64,000 nucleotides of DNA from Amycolatopsis orientalis DSM 40040 = KCTC 9412. Its GTDB lineage: Bacteria; Actinomycetota; Actinomycetes; Mycobacteriales; Pseudonocardiaceae. Below the pieces are notes generated by a model that worked only from the letters and a program-made list of their open reading frames with translations, was not told where the DNA came from and searched no databases. The stretch covers positions 62,001-126,000 of the forward strand of contig NZ_ASJB01000083.1 in assembly GCF_000478275.1 (NCBI RefSeq), given 5' to 3'. This document shows, one piece after another, positions 26,775-34,610 of the stretch. Position numbers and translations under genes: made by a program. Numbering within the stretch: position 1 is the first letter of the stretch; the number at the start of each line of letters is the position of its first letter.

Positions 26775-28466
26775 TCAGCTGGTGGCCGCGTTCTTGGCGA
26801 TCTTGTCCGCGAACTGGATGGCGGTCGCGGCCCGCTTCACCTTGCCCGAAGGCGTCTTGGGCAGGCTTCCGGCAGAAAGGACGACGACCGCGAACGGCCG
26901 CATGTCGACGGCGTCGCGCACCTTGGCCGCGACCTCCTTCGCCAGTGCCTTCTCGGTGTCGGGATCCCCGGCGAGCTTCGATTCGACGACGACGGCGAAC
27001 CGCTCCCGACGGCTGCCCGCGTCGATCCGCACGGCCACGGCGTTCCCCGCCCGAACCCCTTGGACCGACGTGGCCGCCCGTTCGATATCGGTCGGGTACA
27101 GGTTGCGGCCGCCCATGATGATGACGTCCTTGCGGCGACCGCAGATCACGATCATGCCGTCGACCAGGTAGCCGAGGTCGCCGGTGAGCAGCCAGCCGTT
27201 CTCGTCCTGTGTCGCGAGCGGACCTTCCATCGTCAGGTAGCCCGGCGTCACGGCCTCGCCGCGCAAGCGGATCTCCCCGACCTGACGCTCGCCGAGAACG
27301 GTGCCCTTGTCGTCGACGATTTCGGCCTCGAGCCCGTCGAGCGGTGGTCCGAGCACGGCGAAAGAGCGGACCTCATCGGTCCCGCGCCGCGGGTCGTCCT
27401 CCGGCACCGGCACCGCCCGGTTGTCCGTTTCGAGCGCGTCGGCTTCGACGACGTCCAGCGTCAGCCCGGTGAACAACGGCGCGAACGAAACCGCGAGAGT
27501 CGCCTCCGCCATGCCGTAGGCCGGGAAAACACATTCGGCGGGCATCTTGAACCGCGCCCCCGCCTCGACGAACGCCTCTACGGCCGTTTCGTCGATCGGC
27601 TCGGCGCCGTTCAGCGCGATCCGAAGCTTCGAGAGGTCGTAGGCGTTGTCGTCCTCGACGCGCGCCATGCGCCTGCCCACGATCGCGTACGCGAAGTTCG
27701 GCGCGGCCGTGGTCGTCCCGTTGTACTTGCTGATCAGCTGCGGCCAGATCAACGGCCCCGACAAGAACTCGAGCGGCGTGATCTTGACGAGTTCGACGCC
27801 GAACGTCATGGGAACGGTCAGGAAGCCGACCATTCCCATGTCGTGGAAGGTGGGCAGCCACGAAACCATCACGTCGACGTCGAAATCGAACTCGGCGCGA
27901 TCGACCATCGCCTTGACGTTCGAGTACAGGTTTCCGTAGGTGATCTGAACGGCCTTCGGATCGGCCGTCGATCCACTGGTCAGCTGCAGGAGCGCGGTGT
28001 CGGACTCGGCCGTCGGAACGGCCTCGGTCAGGGGTTCGGCCTCAAGCAGTTCGGTGATCACCTGGAAGGCGATCCCATGCTCGGTGAGCACCGGCGCCAG
28101 CTGATCGAACGGCTCACCGAGCAGGACGAGACCGGATCCGATCATCCGCAGCACGCGAACGGTGTCCTCGGCCCACTCGGCCAGGTCGGTGCGCTGGGTC
28201 GGCTGGTGCAGCATCGTCACGCTGCCGCCGGCGAGCCATACGGCCTGCACCGTCGGCGCGATCAGCGATGGCGCTCCCGCCAGGACCGCCACCGCCTTGC
28301 CCGGCTCCAGCCCGCCGGCGACCAGGCCCCCGGCGACCCGCATGGCCTGCTCGTGAATCTCGGCCCAGGTACGCCGAACCGGCTCCTTGGGCTCACCTGT
28401 GACCATTCCTCGCTGCTGACCTCGCCCCGCCGCGGTGGCGACGAGCGTGTCCACGAACCGACTCAT
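26775..28466 (-). CDS. Fatty acyl-AMP ligase (FAAL/FadD-like)
   Basis: 563 aa adenylate-forming enzyme. P-loop LLQLTSGSTADPKAVQITYGN (near residue 170), SWLPTFHDMGMVGF, the FAAL-like region AAPNFAYAIVGRRM, AYGMAEATLAVSF, and hinge/C-domain GDLGYLVDGMIVICGRRKDVIIMGGRNLYPTDIE, ending LPKTPSGKVKRA. The HDMGMVG motif and this layout are typical of FAALs, which make acyl-adenylates for transfer to carrier proteins. The mycobacterial locus has pks16 here. No PKS or ACP is adjacent. ATG 28466 or GTG 28475. It lies 51 nt after the ABC-F gene on the same strand. Confidence 0.87.
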   Translation of the reverse strand: MSRFVDTLVATAAGRGQQRGMVTGEPKEPVRRTWAEIHEQAMRVAGGLVAGGLEPGKAVAVLAGAPSLIAPTVQAVWLAGGSVTMLHQPTQRTDLAEWAEDTVRVLRMIGSGLVLLGEPFDQLAPVLTEHGIAFQVITELLEAEPLTEAVPTAESDTALLQLTSGSTADPKAVQITYGNLYSNVKAMVDRAEFDFDVDVMVSWLPTFHDMGMVGFLTVPMTFGVELVKITPLEFLSGPLIWPQLISKYNGTTTAAPNFAYAIVGRRMARVEDDNAYDLSKLRIALNGAEPIDETAVEAFVEAGARFKMPAECVFPAYGMAEATLAVSFAPLFTGLTLDVVEADALETDNRAVPVPEDDPRRGTDEVRSFAVLGPPLDGLEAEIVDDKGTVLGERQVGEIRLRGEAVTPGYLTMEGPLATQDENGWLLTGDLGYLVDGMIVICGRRKDVIIMGGRNLYPTDIERAATSVQGVRAGNAVAVRIDAGSRRERFAVVVESKLAGDPDTEKALAKEVAAKVRDAVDMRPFAVVVLSAGSLPKTPSGKVKRAATAIQFADKIAKNAATS

Positions 28467-28517
28467 GCGCGTCACAGTACTGTCCGCCCGAGAACGACCG
28501 CTCGCCGTCGAGTGAAC

Positions 28518-30290
28518 TCACTCGATCGCTTCGGAGGTCTCCAGCCATTGGGCCTCGACCTCCTCCTTCTCCGTTTCGACGGCTTTCAGTTCAGTGTTGA
28601 GCTCGATGAGCTTCGCCGGATCGGTCGCGGCCGCGAGCAACGCCGCGTGCAGCTTGCCTTCCTTGGCGTGCAACTGGTCGAGCTTGCGCTCGAGGCGGGA
28701 GAGTTCCTTCTGTGCCGCCCGCTGTTCCGCGGCGCTCTTCTTGGGCTCGGAAGCCTGCCCGTTGCCCGATTTCCGGTCGGCACCGGCCTTCGCCAGGCTC
28801 TTGGTCCGCCGATCGAGGTACTCCTCGATGCCGCCCGGCAAATGGGTCACGTGCCCATCTCCGAACAGGGCGACGATGGTGTCGCAGACTCGTTCCACGA
28901 GGTACCGGTCGTGCGAAACGACGACGAGGCTGCCAGGCCACGAATCGAGCAGGTCTTCCAGCTGCTGCAAAGTGTCGATATCGAGGTCGTTCGTCGGTTC
29001 GTCGAGCAGCAGCACGTTGGGTTCGGCCATCAACAGCCGGCACAACTGCAGGCGGCGCCGTTCACCACCGGACAGGTCTTCGACCGGTGTCCACTGCCTC
29101 GACGCCGGGAACCCCAGCTTTTCGGCCAGCTGCGACGCGGAAAGCTCCTGCTTGCCGAACACGACCCTTCCGGAGACCTCCTCGATCGCCTGGAGGACGC
29201 GAAGGTCGCCCGGCAGATCATCGAGCTCCTGCCGTAGGTGCGCGAGACTGACTGTCTTCCCCTCGATGCGGCGCCCTGTCTCGGGCTCCGTGTCACCGCC
29301 GAGCAACTTGAGCAACGTCGTCTTACCCGACCCGTTGACGCCGACCAGCCCGATCCGGTCGCCGGGTCCGATCCGCCACGTGACGTGGTCGAGCAAGGTG
29401 CGGTCACCGGCGGTCAGGGTGGCGTCCTCGACCTCCAGCACGGTCTTCCCCAGCCGTCGCCGCGCGAAGGCCTGCAGTTCGACCGAGTCGCGCGGCTCCG
29501 GGACGTCGGAGATCAGGGCCTCAGCGGCTTCGACGCGGTAGCGCGGCTTCGAAGTCCTGGCCTGCGGACCGCGACGCAGCCACGCGAGTTCCTTGCGGGC
29601 CAGATTCTGCCGCTTCTCCTCGGCCGTCGCCGCCAACCTTGCCCGTTCCGCCCGCGCGAAGATCCAGTCCGCGTAGCCGCCTTCGTACTGTTCGACGCGA
29701 CCGTTGGCGACCTCCCAGGTCACACTCGCGACGGTGTCGAGAAACCACCGGTCGTGGGTGACGACCACGACCGCGATCTTGCGGTTGAGCAGGTGGTCCG
29801 CCAGCCACCGCACACCTTCGACGTCCAGATGGTTCGTCGGCTCGTCGAGAACCACGAGGTCCAGCTCGCCAGTCAGAGCCGCGGCCAGCGCGACTCGACG
29901 CCGTTCACCACCGGACAGGTTCTTCGTCGGTGTGTCGACACCGAGAGCGGTGATCCCCAGACCATCCATAATGGACCTGACTCGGACGTCAGCCGCCCAT
30001 TCGTGCTCCGCGCCGTATCGCTCCAGCACGACGTCGCCGATGGTGCTGCCGCCGGGAAGTTCGGTTCGCTGGGTGACGACGGCCATCCGCAAGCCGCGGA
30101 CGTGACTCACCCGTCCCGTGTCCGGTTCGCTGATACCGGCGAGAACTTCCAGCAATGTCGTCTTCCCACCCCCGTTGAGACCGACGACGCCGACGCGCTG
30201 CCCCTCCGCGACACCGAGCGAAACACCGTCGAGCAGCGGGCGCACCCCGTAGGACTTGCTCACCGACTCCAGGTTGACCAAGTTGGCCAT
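28518..30290 (-). CDS. ABC-F family ATPase
   Basis: 590 aa, two nucleotide-binding domains and no membrane segments. NBD1: GLNGGGKTTLLEVLAG, signature NLSGGERRRVALAAAL, Walker B LDLVVLDEPTNHLD. NBD2: GVNGSGKTTLLKLLGG, DLSGGERRRLQLCRLL, LLLDEPTNDLD. A basic linker (RLAATAEEKRQNLARKELAWLRRGPQARTSKPRYR) and a C-terminal coiled coil (EQRAAQKELSRLERKLDQLHAKEGKL) resemble the Uup type. ABC-F proteins act on ribosomes. Resistance is not implied. Operon with ispE upstream and FAAL downstream. Confidence 0.92.
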   Translation of the reverse strand: MANLVNLESVSKSYGVRPLLDGVSLGVAEGQRVGVVGLNGGGKTTLLEVLAGISEPDTGRVSHVRGLRMAVVTQRTELPGGSTIGDVVLERYGAEHEWAADVRVRSIMDGLGITALGVDTPTKNLSGGERRRVALAAALTGELDLVVLDEPTNHLDVEGVRWLADHLLNRKIAVVVVTHDRWFLDTVASVTWEVANGRVEQYEGGYADWIFARAERARLAATAEEKRQNLARKELAWLRRGPQARTSKPRYRVEAAEALISDVPEPRDSVELQAFARRRLGKTVLEVEDATLTAGDRTLLDHVTWRIGPGDRIGLVGVNGSGKTTLLKLLGGDTEPETGRRIEGKTVSLAHLRQELDDLPGDLRVLQAIEEVSGRVVFGKQELSASQLAEKLGFPASRQWTPVEDLSGGERRRLQLCRLLMAEPNVLLLDEPTNDLDIDTLQQLEDLLDSWPGSLVVVSHDRYLVERVCDTIVALFGDGHVTHLPGGIEEYLDRRTKSLAKAGADRKSGNGQASEPKKSAAEQRAAQKELSRLERKLDQLHAKEGKLHAALLAAATDPAKLIELNTELKAVETEKEEVEAQWLETSEAIE

Positions 30291-30357
30291 TCCTCAGCCG
30301 ATCCTTTCCAAAAAGCTTGCACCACAAGGAATTAGTCGACGTCCGGTTCGGACGTCC

Positions 30358-31323
30358 TCACGCATGCACTCGAGGCGGCGCCGGGCGCGGCGCGTCATCC
30401 CCACCGACCAGCCGGGCGCCGGGTACCGGCCCATGTGCGACCCGCACCGTCCGGCACACTCCCGCTCCGGACAACTCCGCGGCGACCTCGACCGCCGACT
30501 GGGCGTCCGCGCAGAGGAACGCGCAGGTCGGCCCGGACCCGGACACGGTGCCCGCGAGCGCCCCCGCGTTGACCCCCGCCCTCAACGTGCGCCGCAGGCC
30601 AGGACGCAACGAAACAGCGGCCGCCTGGAGATCGTTGCCCAGCAGCAGTGCCAGCTGCCTCGGATCACCGGACGCCAGCGCTTCGACCACCGGCGTATGC
30701 GAACCGATCCGCGGCGGGGTGCCCTCTTCACGCAATCTGTCCAGTTCGCCGAACACGCGAGGGGTCGAAAGACCACGCTGGTCGAACGCCAGCACCCAGT
30801 GGAAGGTGTGCCGAGACAGGACCGGTACCAGTTGCTCACCCCGGCCCGTACCCAGTGCGGTCCCGCCGTAGAGAGCGAAGGGGACATCGCTACCGAGCTT
30901 GGCGGCGATTCCTGCCAGCTCATCGCGGGAGATGTCGAGCTTCCAGAGTGACGCGAGCCCGACCAGAGTCGCGGCGGCGTCAGCGCTACCACCGGCCATC
31001 CCACCGGCGACCGGGATGCCTTTGCGAAGTACCACGCGGACCTTGGATTCGCCGTCCGCCCTGCCCACGTGGGCCGCCAGCGCCTGCGCCGCCTTCCACG
31101 CCAGGTTGTTGGCCCCGGTCGGTACAGAACCCTCACCCTCGCCATAGACCTCGACACCGGGGTCCTCGGTGACCGCCACGGTCACCTCGTCGGTCAGGGA
31201 AAGCGCCTGGAACACGGTCACCAGCTCGTGGTAGCCATCCGGACGTACGTCACCGACCGACAGGTGCAGGTTGACCTTGGCGGGAACCCTGACGGTGACT
31301 GGGGGCGGTACGACGGCGAGCAC
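30358..31323 (-). CDS. ispE: 4-diphosphocytidyl-2-C-methyl-D-erythritol kinase
   Basis: 321 aa GHMP kinase of the MEP isoprenoid pathway, phosphorylating CDP-ME at the 2-OH. Visible: VRVPAKVNLHLSVGDVRPDGYHELVTVFQAL, the ATP-binding PVAGGMAGGSADAAATLVGL (near residues 105-125), LGSDVPFALYGGTALGTGRGE, and LAGTVSGSGPTCAFLC. GTG start at 31323. The last ~20 residues (Gly/Pro/Arg-rich) extend past the usual end. Followed by the ABC-F gene after 67 nt. Confidence 0.95.
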   Translation of the reverse strand: MLAVVPPPVTVRVPAKVNLHLSVGDVRPDGYHELVTVFQALSLTDEVTVAVTEDPGVEVYGEGEGSVPTGANNLAWKAAQALAAHVGRADGESKVRVVLRKGIPVAGGMAGGSADAAATLVGLASLWKLDISRDELAGIAAKLGSDVPFALYGGTALGTGRGEQLVPVLSRHTFHWVLAFDQRGLSTPRVFGELDRLREEGTPPRIGSHTPVVEALASGDPRQLALLLGNDLQAAAVSLRPGLRRTLRAGVNAGALAGTVSGSGPTCAFLCADAQSAVEVAAELSGAGVCRTVRVAHGPVPGARLVGGDDAPRPAPPRVHA

Positions 31324-31390
31324 GAGTCAAGCCTACGTGGCCGCTCCACTTGTGCTGCCGCCAGGAGAAAAGAGAACAGGACGAGTCAGA

Positions 31391-31439
31391 CACGAGCGGG
31401 TCGTCCTGGACGAAATCCGTCCAGGACGACCCGCTCGTG
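31391..31439 (-). terminator. Perfect 22-bp hairpin (element E4)
   Basis: Arms 31391-31412 and 31418-31439 are exactly complementary, with a 5-nt loop. It begins 7 nt beyond the stop of the MetN-like gene. Each arm contains TCGTCC-T-GGACGA, a palindrome in its own right. Expected to end the riboswitch-MetN transcript before ispE; no U-run follows. Confidence 0.75.
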
Positions 31440-31445
31440 AAGGAT

Positions 31446-32456
31446 TCAGGCAGCGACGCCCTGCGGCCCGCGGACCGGGTGAGTCACGTGACCGCCCCGT
31501 TCGGCGATCCAGGCGAGCGCGGCATCCGCGTGCTCTCCGCGCACGCCGAGGCGGAACCGCCCGACCGGCGTGTCGCCGATCCGGGTCAGACCGCCCCCGA
31601 TGGTGGCGAGTTCGACGTCGAAACGCCCGGCGGCCTCAGGCAGCAGCGCGCCGACCGACGCGAAGCCGACAAGCACGACGTCCACCGCGCGGTCGTACTT
31701 CGAAGCCTGCGCCCGGCTGGTCTCGATCGAAGGCAGCAGCGCTTGCGCGGTCCGGCTGTTCGGGTCGGAGACCAGGTCGAGCACGGTCCCACGTTCGATG
31801 ATCGCGCCGGCCTCGAGAACGGCCACGTCATCGCAAACACGGCGAACCACTCCGGCGTCAGGTGTGGTGAGCAGCACGGTCACGCCGAGCTCCGCGCGCG
31901 CACGGTCGAGCACGGTCAAAACCGCGCCGGACTCCTCGGGCCGCACACCCGCGGTCGGGTCGTCGGCCAGGAGCACCGACGGCCCCGCGGCCAATGCCTT
32001 GGCGATCGCCACCCGGCGCAGCTGTCCTTCGGACAACTCACCCGGTCGCTGCCCCGCGCGCGGGGTCAGTCCGACGAGGTCGAGCAGGTTGCCGACCCGA
32101 GTCCGGCGCTGCGGTCCGTCAAGGCCGAGCTGCTCGAGCGGCGACGCGATGTTACCGGCGATGGTGCGCTCCGCGAGCAGCTCCGGCTTGGTGTTCACGA
32201 CACCGACCTGGCGGCGGATCTCGCGCAGGCGGCGCCCGTCCAGGGTCCCGGTGTTAAGACCGTCGAGCCGGACGACACCCCGGTCAGGGCGCTCCTGCAG
32301 CCCGATGCAGCGAGCGAGGGTCGACTTGCCGGAGCCCGCCGGACCGACGACTCCGAACAGCGAGCCAGCTTGGATGTCCACGCTGACGTCGCGCAGGGCG
32401 ACGACGGGATTTCCGTTGAGCGGGAAGGACTTGGACAAGTTTTCGACAGTGATCAC
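31446..32456 (-). CDS. MetN-like ABC transporter ATPase, divergent active site
   Basis: 336 aa: ATPase domain plus a C-terminal NIL/ACT-like domain (VDVVLVGFASVGALLPEAAGRFDVELATIGGGLTRIGDTPVGRFRL) as in MetN methionine importers. Walker A is GPAGSGKST. The signature is ELSEGQLRRVAIAKAL instead of LSGGQ. Walker B is SVLLADDPTAGV, with Asp where the catalytic Glu is normal. The H-loop also looks altered (TTPDAGVV). No MetI permease or MetQ binding protein is next to it. GTG 32456 (VITVENLSKSF) has GGAG 6 nt upstream; ATG 32468 is the alternative. A SAM-type riboswitch upstream supports a methionine/sulfur role. Confidence 0.83.
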   Translation of the reverse strand: MITVENLSKSFPLNGNPVVALRDVSVDIQAGSLFGVVGPAGSGKSTLARCIGLQERPDRGVVRLDGLNTGTLDGRRLREIRRQVGVVNTKPELLAERTIAGNIASPLEQLGLDGPQRRTRVGNLLDLVGLTPRAGQRPGELSEGQLRRVAIAKALAAGPSVLLADDPTAGVRPEESGAVLTVLDRARAELGVTVLLTTPDAGVVRRVCDDVAVLEAGAIIERGTVLDLVSDPNSRTAQALLPSIETSRAQASKYDRAVDVVLVGFASVGALLPEAAGRFDVELATIGGGLTRIGDTPVGRFRLGVRGEHADAALAWIAERGGHVTHPVRGPQGVAA

Positions 32457-32555
32457 GAAAGGCTCCATGCGAATGGGGCGCCGCTTCTTTCGAGCGCGCC
32501 AACCGTCACCGATTAACCGTCCAGACCGGACGGATTTCAGAGGTAAGGGGAAGAC

Positions 32556-32657
32556 TCAGGCAGTAACGGTGGAGCGTCGACACGCACTTACCGTGCGGCG
32601 ACCTTCATCGACGACACGTCGCCTGGTCAGCAGGAGCGGGTGGGTGACCCTGTTCAT
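32556..32657 (-). CDS. 33-aa leader peptide of LTRRR type
   Basis: A short frame between riboswitch and MetN-like gene. ATG 32657 has a perfect GGAGG (32667-32671) 9 nt upstream. The peptide starts MNRVTHPLL, continues LTRRRVVD, and has VSACRR near its end. It resembles short leader peptides (LTRRRxVDxxRxxSAxC) that precede sulfur-assimilation genes in actinobacteria and that respond to cysteine supply through translation of the Cys region. The GGAGG overlaps the 3' strand of riboswitch stem P1, so SAM binding could hide it. Function inferred. Confidence 0.6.
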   Translation of the reverse strand: MNRVTHPLLLTRRRVVDEGRRTVSACRRSTVTA

Positions 32658-32664
32658 TAGGCAC

Positions 32665-32765
32665 AGCCTCCATCGGTCCTGGCGGTAGCACCTGCCCTGT
32701 GGAGGGTGGTTGCTGCGACTTCGGCGAGCCAGGTCTCTCAGTCGCTCGGGATGGCTCACTGAGTA
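32665..32765 (-). ncRNA. SAM-binding riboswitch, S-box clan (SAM-I/SAM-IV type)
   Basis: On the minus strand: P1 CCATC (32750-32754) with GATGG (32670-32674); P2 GCGACT (32740-32745) with AGTCGC (32715-32720). The conserved core AGCAACC leads into P3 (CCCTCCACAGGG) and then GGTGCTACC. A pseudoknot pairs CCTGGC (32728-32733) of the P2 loop with GCCAGG (32678-32683). The GCAACC...GGTGCTA signature plus pseudoknot define the SAM-I clan; P2 seems too short for the SAM-I kink-turn, so a SAM-IV or SAM-I/IV variant is more likely. It precedes the leader peptide and MetN-like gene. Confidence 0.8.
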
Positions 32766-32826
32766 AAACCGATCCCACTGGATGAAAGCAAGCGCGTAGG
32801 CGCAGATCACACGTCTGGTCGCGTCC

Positions 32827-32853
32827 ATACTACAGGATCTGATGTCCATATCA
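32827..32853 (-). promoter_or_regulatory. Possible promoter/operator of the riboswitch transcript
   Basis: On the minus strand TAGTAT (32827-32832) is a -10-like hexamer. Just upstream, TGATGTCCATATCA (plus strand, 32840-32853) is an imperfect palindrome where a regulator could bind. No good -35 is visible. Transcription from here would place the riboswitch about 60 nt into the leader. Confidence 0.35.
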
Positions 32854-32857
32854 TGAG

Positions 32858-33001
32858 AACGCTGTGGCGTTCCCGAATACGCGTCAAGGCTCCTGCCTGC
32901 TAAGACAGGCTAGAGCAGCGCAGTGCGAGAAGAGGGCTTATGCGTTCGTGCTGACCTCAGCAGGCATCCGCCGAACAGCACTCGTCATGCCCAGCCGCTG
33001 G
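32858..33001. other. Intergenic region downstream of rsmA
   Basis: About 145 bp between the riboswitch promoter region and the rsmA stop. GCCTG/CAGGC with a 6-nt loop (about 32893-32911) is a weak hairpin that could end the rsmA transcript. Short frames here lack ribosome sites and are not supported. Confidence 0.4.
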
Positions 33002-33838
33002 TCACTCGACCGCTGCGGCGATACGAGCGAATTGATGAACATCCAGCTGCTCGCCGCGAGCCTTGGGGTCGACACCCGCCTTCTCGAGCAATTCCCCCGC
33101 GCGTTCGGCCGAACCAGCCCATGACGCCAGCGCCGCACGCAAGGTCTTTCGCCGCTGCGAGAAGGCGGCGTCCACGACCGCGAACAGTCGCTGCCGATCC
33201 ACGGACCACACCAAGTCGCCGCGTTCGAAAGCGACCAATGCGGAATCCACATTCGGCACGGGCCAGAACACTGATCGGGGCACTGCGGCGACTTTGCGCG
33301 CCTTCCCGTACCACGCCAGCTTGACGCTGGGCACGCCGTACGTCCGGCTTCCCGGCCCGGCGGCCATCCGGTCCGCGACCTCGGTCTGAACCATCACGAG
33401 TCCGCTGGTCAGCGACGGCAGCTCGGCGAGCAAGTGAAGCACGACGGGAACGGCGACGTTGTACGGCAGATTCGCGACAAGCGCCGTTGGCCGTTCGGGT
33501 AGGTCCTCCGCCTTGATCCGCAGCGCGTCCGCCCCGACGACCGTCAGCCTTTCGGCCCCGCCTCGCTCTGCCACCGTGTGCGGCAACCGTCCGGCCAGGA
33601 CGGGATCGATCTCGACCGCTACGACCTTTGCGCCGGTCGCGAGCAGACCGAGCGTCAACGAGCCGAGCCCCGGTCCGACTTCCAGCACGACGTCGTCTTC
33701 GCCGACTCCCGAAAGGTCGACGATACGGCGCACGGTGTTCGGGTCGTGCACGAAATTCTGGCCGAGCTTCTTGGTCGGACGTACGTCCAGCTCGGCCGCC
33801 AGCGCCCTGATCTCCGCAGGCCCGAGCAGTTCAGTCAC
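33002..33838 (-). CDS. rsmA: 16S rRNA dimethyladenosine transferase RsmA/KsgA
   Basis: 278 aa. It dimethylates the two adjacent adenines of the 3'-terminal 16S hairpin. Visible: VRPTKKLGQNFVHDPNTVRRIV, SAM motif I VVLEVGPGLGSLTLGLL, VVAVEIDPVLAGRL, catalytic motif IV NLPYNVAVPVVLHLL, and the C-terminal domain VPRSVFWPVPNVDSALVAFE...FSQRRKTLRAAL. GTG start at 33838 (MTELLGPAEIRALA); 72 open codons upstream overlap the divergent GNAT gene and are not used. Follows rpfB in the mycobacterial order. Confidence 0.96.
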   Translation of the reverse strand: MTELLGPAEIRALAAELDVRPTKKLGQNFVHDPNTVRRIVDLSGVGEDDVVLEVGPGLGSLTLGLLATGAKVVAVEIDPVLAGRLPHTVAERGGAERLTVVGADALRIKAEDLPERPTALVANLPYNVAVPVVLHLLAELPSLTSGLVMVQTEVADRMAAGPGSRTYGVPSVKLAWYGKARKVAAVPRSVFWPVPNVDSALVAFERGDLVWSVDRQRLFAVVDAAFSQRRKTLRAALASWAGSAERAGELLEKAGVDPKARGEQLDVHQFARIAAAVE

Positions 33839-33878
33839 CTGACGATCGTAGCCAGCCCCGGTGGGCCACGATTGGCCG

Positions 33879-34505
33879 GTGGACAACGTCGCACTCGAAG
33901 GTGAGAAAGTCCGGCTGCGTGATTGGCGGCCGTCGGATATCCGATCGCTCCGCGACCTACTCGATCCCGCGCGGCCATGGCATAGGACGAACGGCCCGTA
34001 CTTCGGCCTTCCGACAGCCGCGGATACCGAATCGGCGGCACTCAAGCTCACCACGGCCGAGTCGGAACTACCCGACCCTCGCAGCAGCCTTGCGGTGACA
34101 GACCTGAGCGACGGCCGGTTGATCGGTCAGGTCAGCTGGTACTGGGAGAGCAGGCAAACCGACTGGCGACGGCTGGGGCTGGCCATCTATGACGAGCGCT
34201 ATTGGAACGGCGGGTTCGGCACCGAGGCCTTGCGGCTGTGGACGACCTACCTGTTCTCCCGCACCGACGCACTCCGCCTGGACTTCGCCACGTTCTCGGG
34301 CAACCCGGGAATGATCGCCGTCGGACGACGGCTGGGGTTCGTCGAGGAAGGCCGGTTCCGGCGCGCTCGGCGCTGGTCTGGCGGCGTGCACGATGCCGTT
34401 GTCTACGGAGTCCTCCGCGAGGAGTGGGAGCAGATGAATGGCACCAGGCCCCGTTCCCCCGGACCTCGACCGCATCATCCTTCGGACGTCTCCGACGCAA
34501 CCTAG
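33879..34505 (+). CDS. GNAT-family N-acetyltransferase
   Basis: 208 aa. RimJ/RimL-type layout: VALEGEKVRLRDWRPSDIRSLRDLLDPARPWH, ...LIGQVSWYW, LGLAIYDERYWNGGFGTEALRLWTTYLF (acetyl-CoA loop region), DALRLDFATFSGNPGMIAVGRRLGFVEEGRFRRARRWSGGVHDAVVYGVLREEW. The acceptor is unknown; ribosomal protein or antibiotic acetylation cannot be told apart. Start GTG 33879 fits the domain boundary; GTG 33861 is an alternative. A Pro/Arg-rich tail follows residue 190. Divergent from rsmA. Confidence 0.82.
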   Translation: MDNVALEGEKVRLRDWRPSDIRSLRDLLDPARPWHRTNGPYFGLPTAADTESAALKLTTAESELPDPRSSLAVTDLSDGRLIGQVSWYWESRQTDWRRLGLAIYDERYWNGGFGTEALRLWTTYLFSRTDALRLDFATFSGNPGMIAVGRRLGFVEEGRFRRARRWSGGVHDAVVYGVLREEWEQMNGTRPRSPGPRPHHPSDVSDAT

Positions 34506-34610
34506 GTCCCACTACGGAGTGATGGCAGCAAGTTCGGGCTGCCGGAGCGTGATCATCATCCACCCGATCGATACCGTGCACTTGTTCGAATCTGGCCCGA
34601 CAATCGAGGG

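Noticed and set aside
26445..29237. 930-codon open frame across DivIVA copy 2, FAAL and ABC-F genes
   Set aside because: Runs antisense to two intact enzymes with low-complexity Arg/Gly-rich translation; no start signal.
28518..30290. ABC-F gene as an antibiotic-resistance determinant
   Set aside because: Linker and coiled coil are of the Uup housekeeping type and the gene is in a conserved core operon; no resistance context.
32864..33124. 86-codon plus-strand frame between riboswitch region and rsmA
   Set aside because: Overlaps the rsmA 3' end antisense, has no ribosome site and no recognisable domain.
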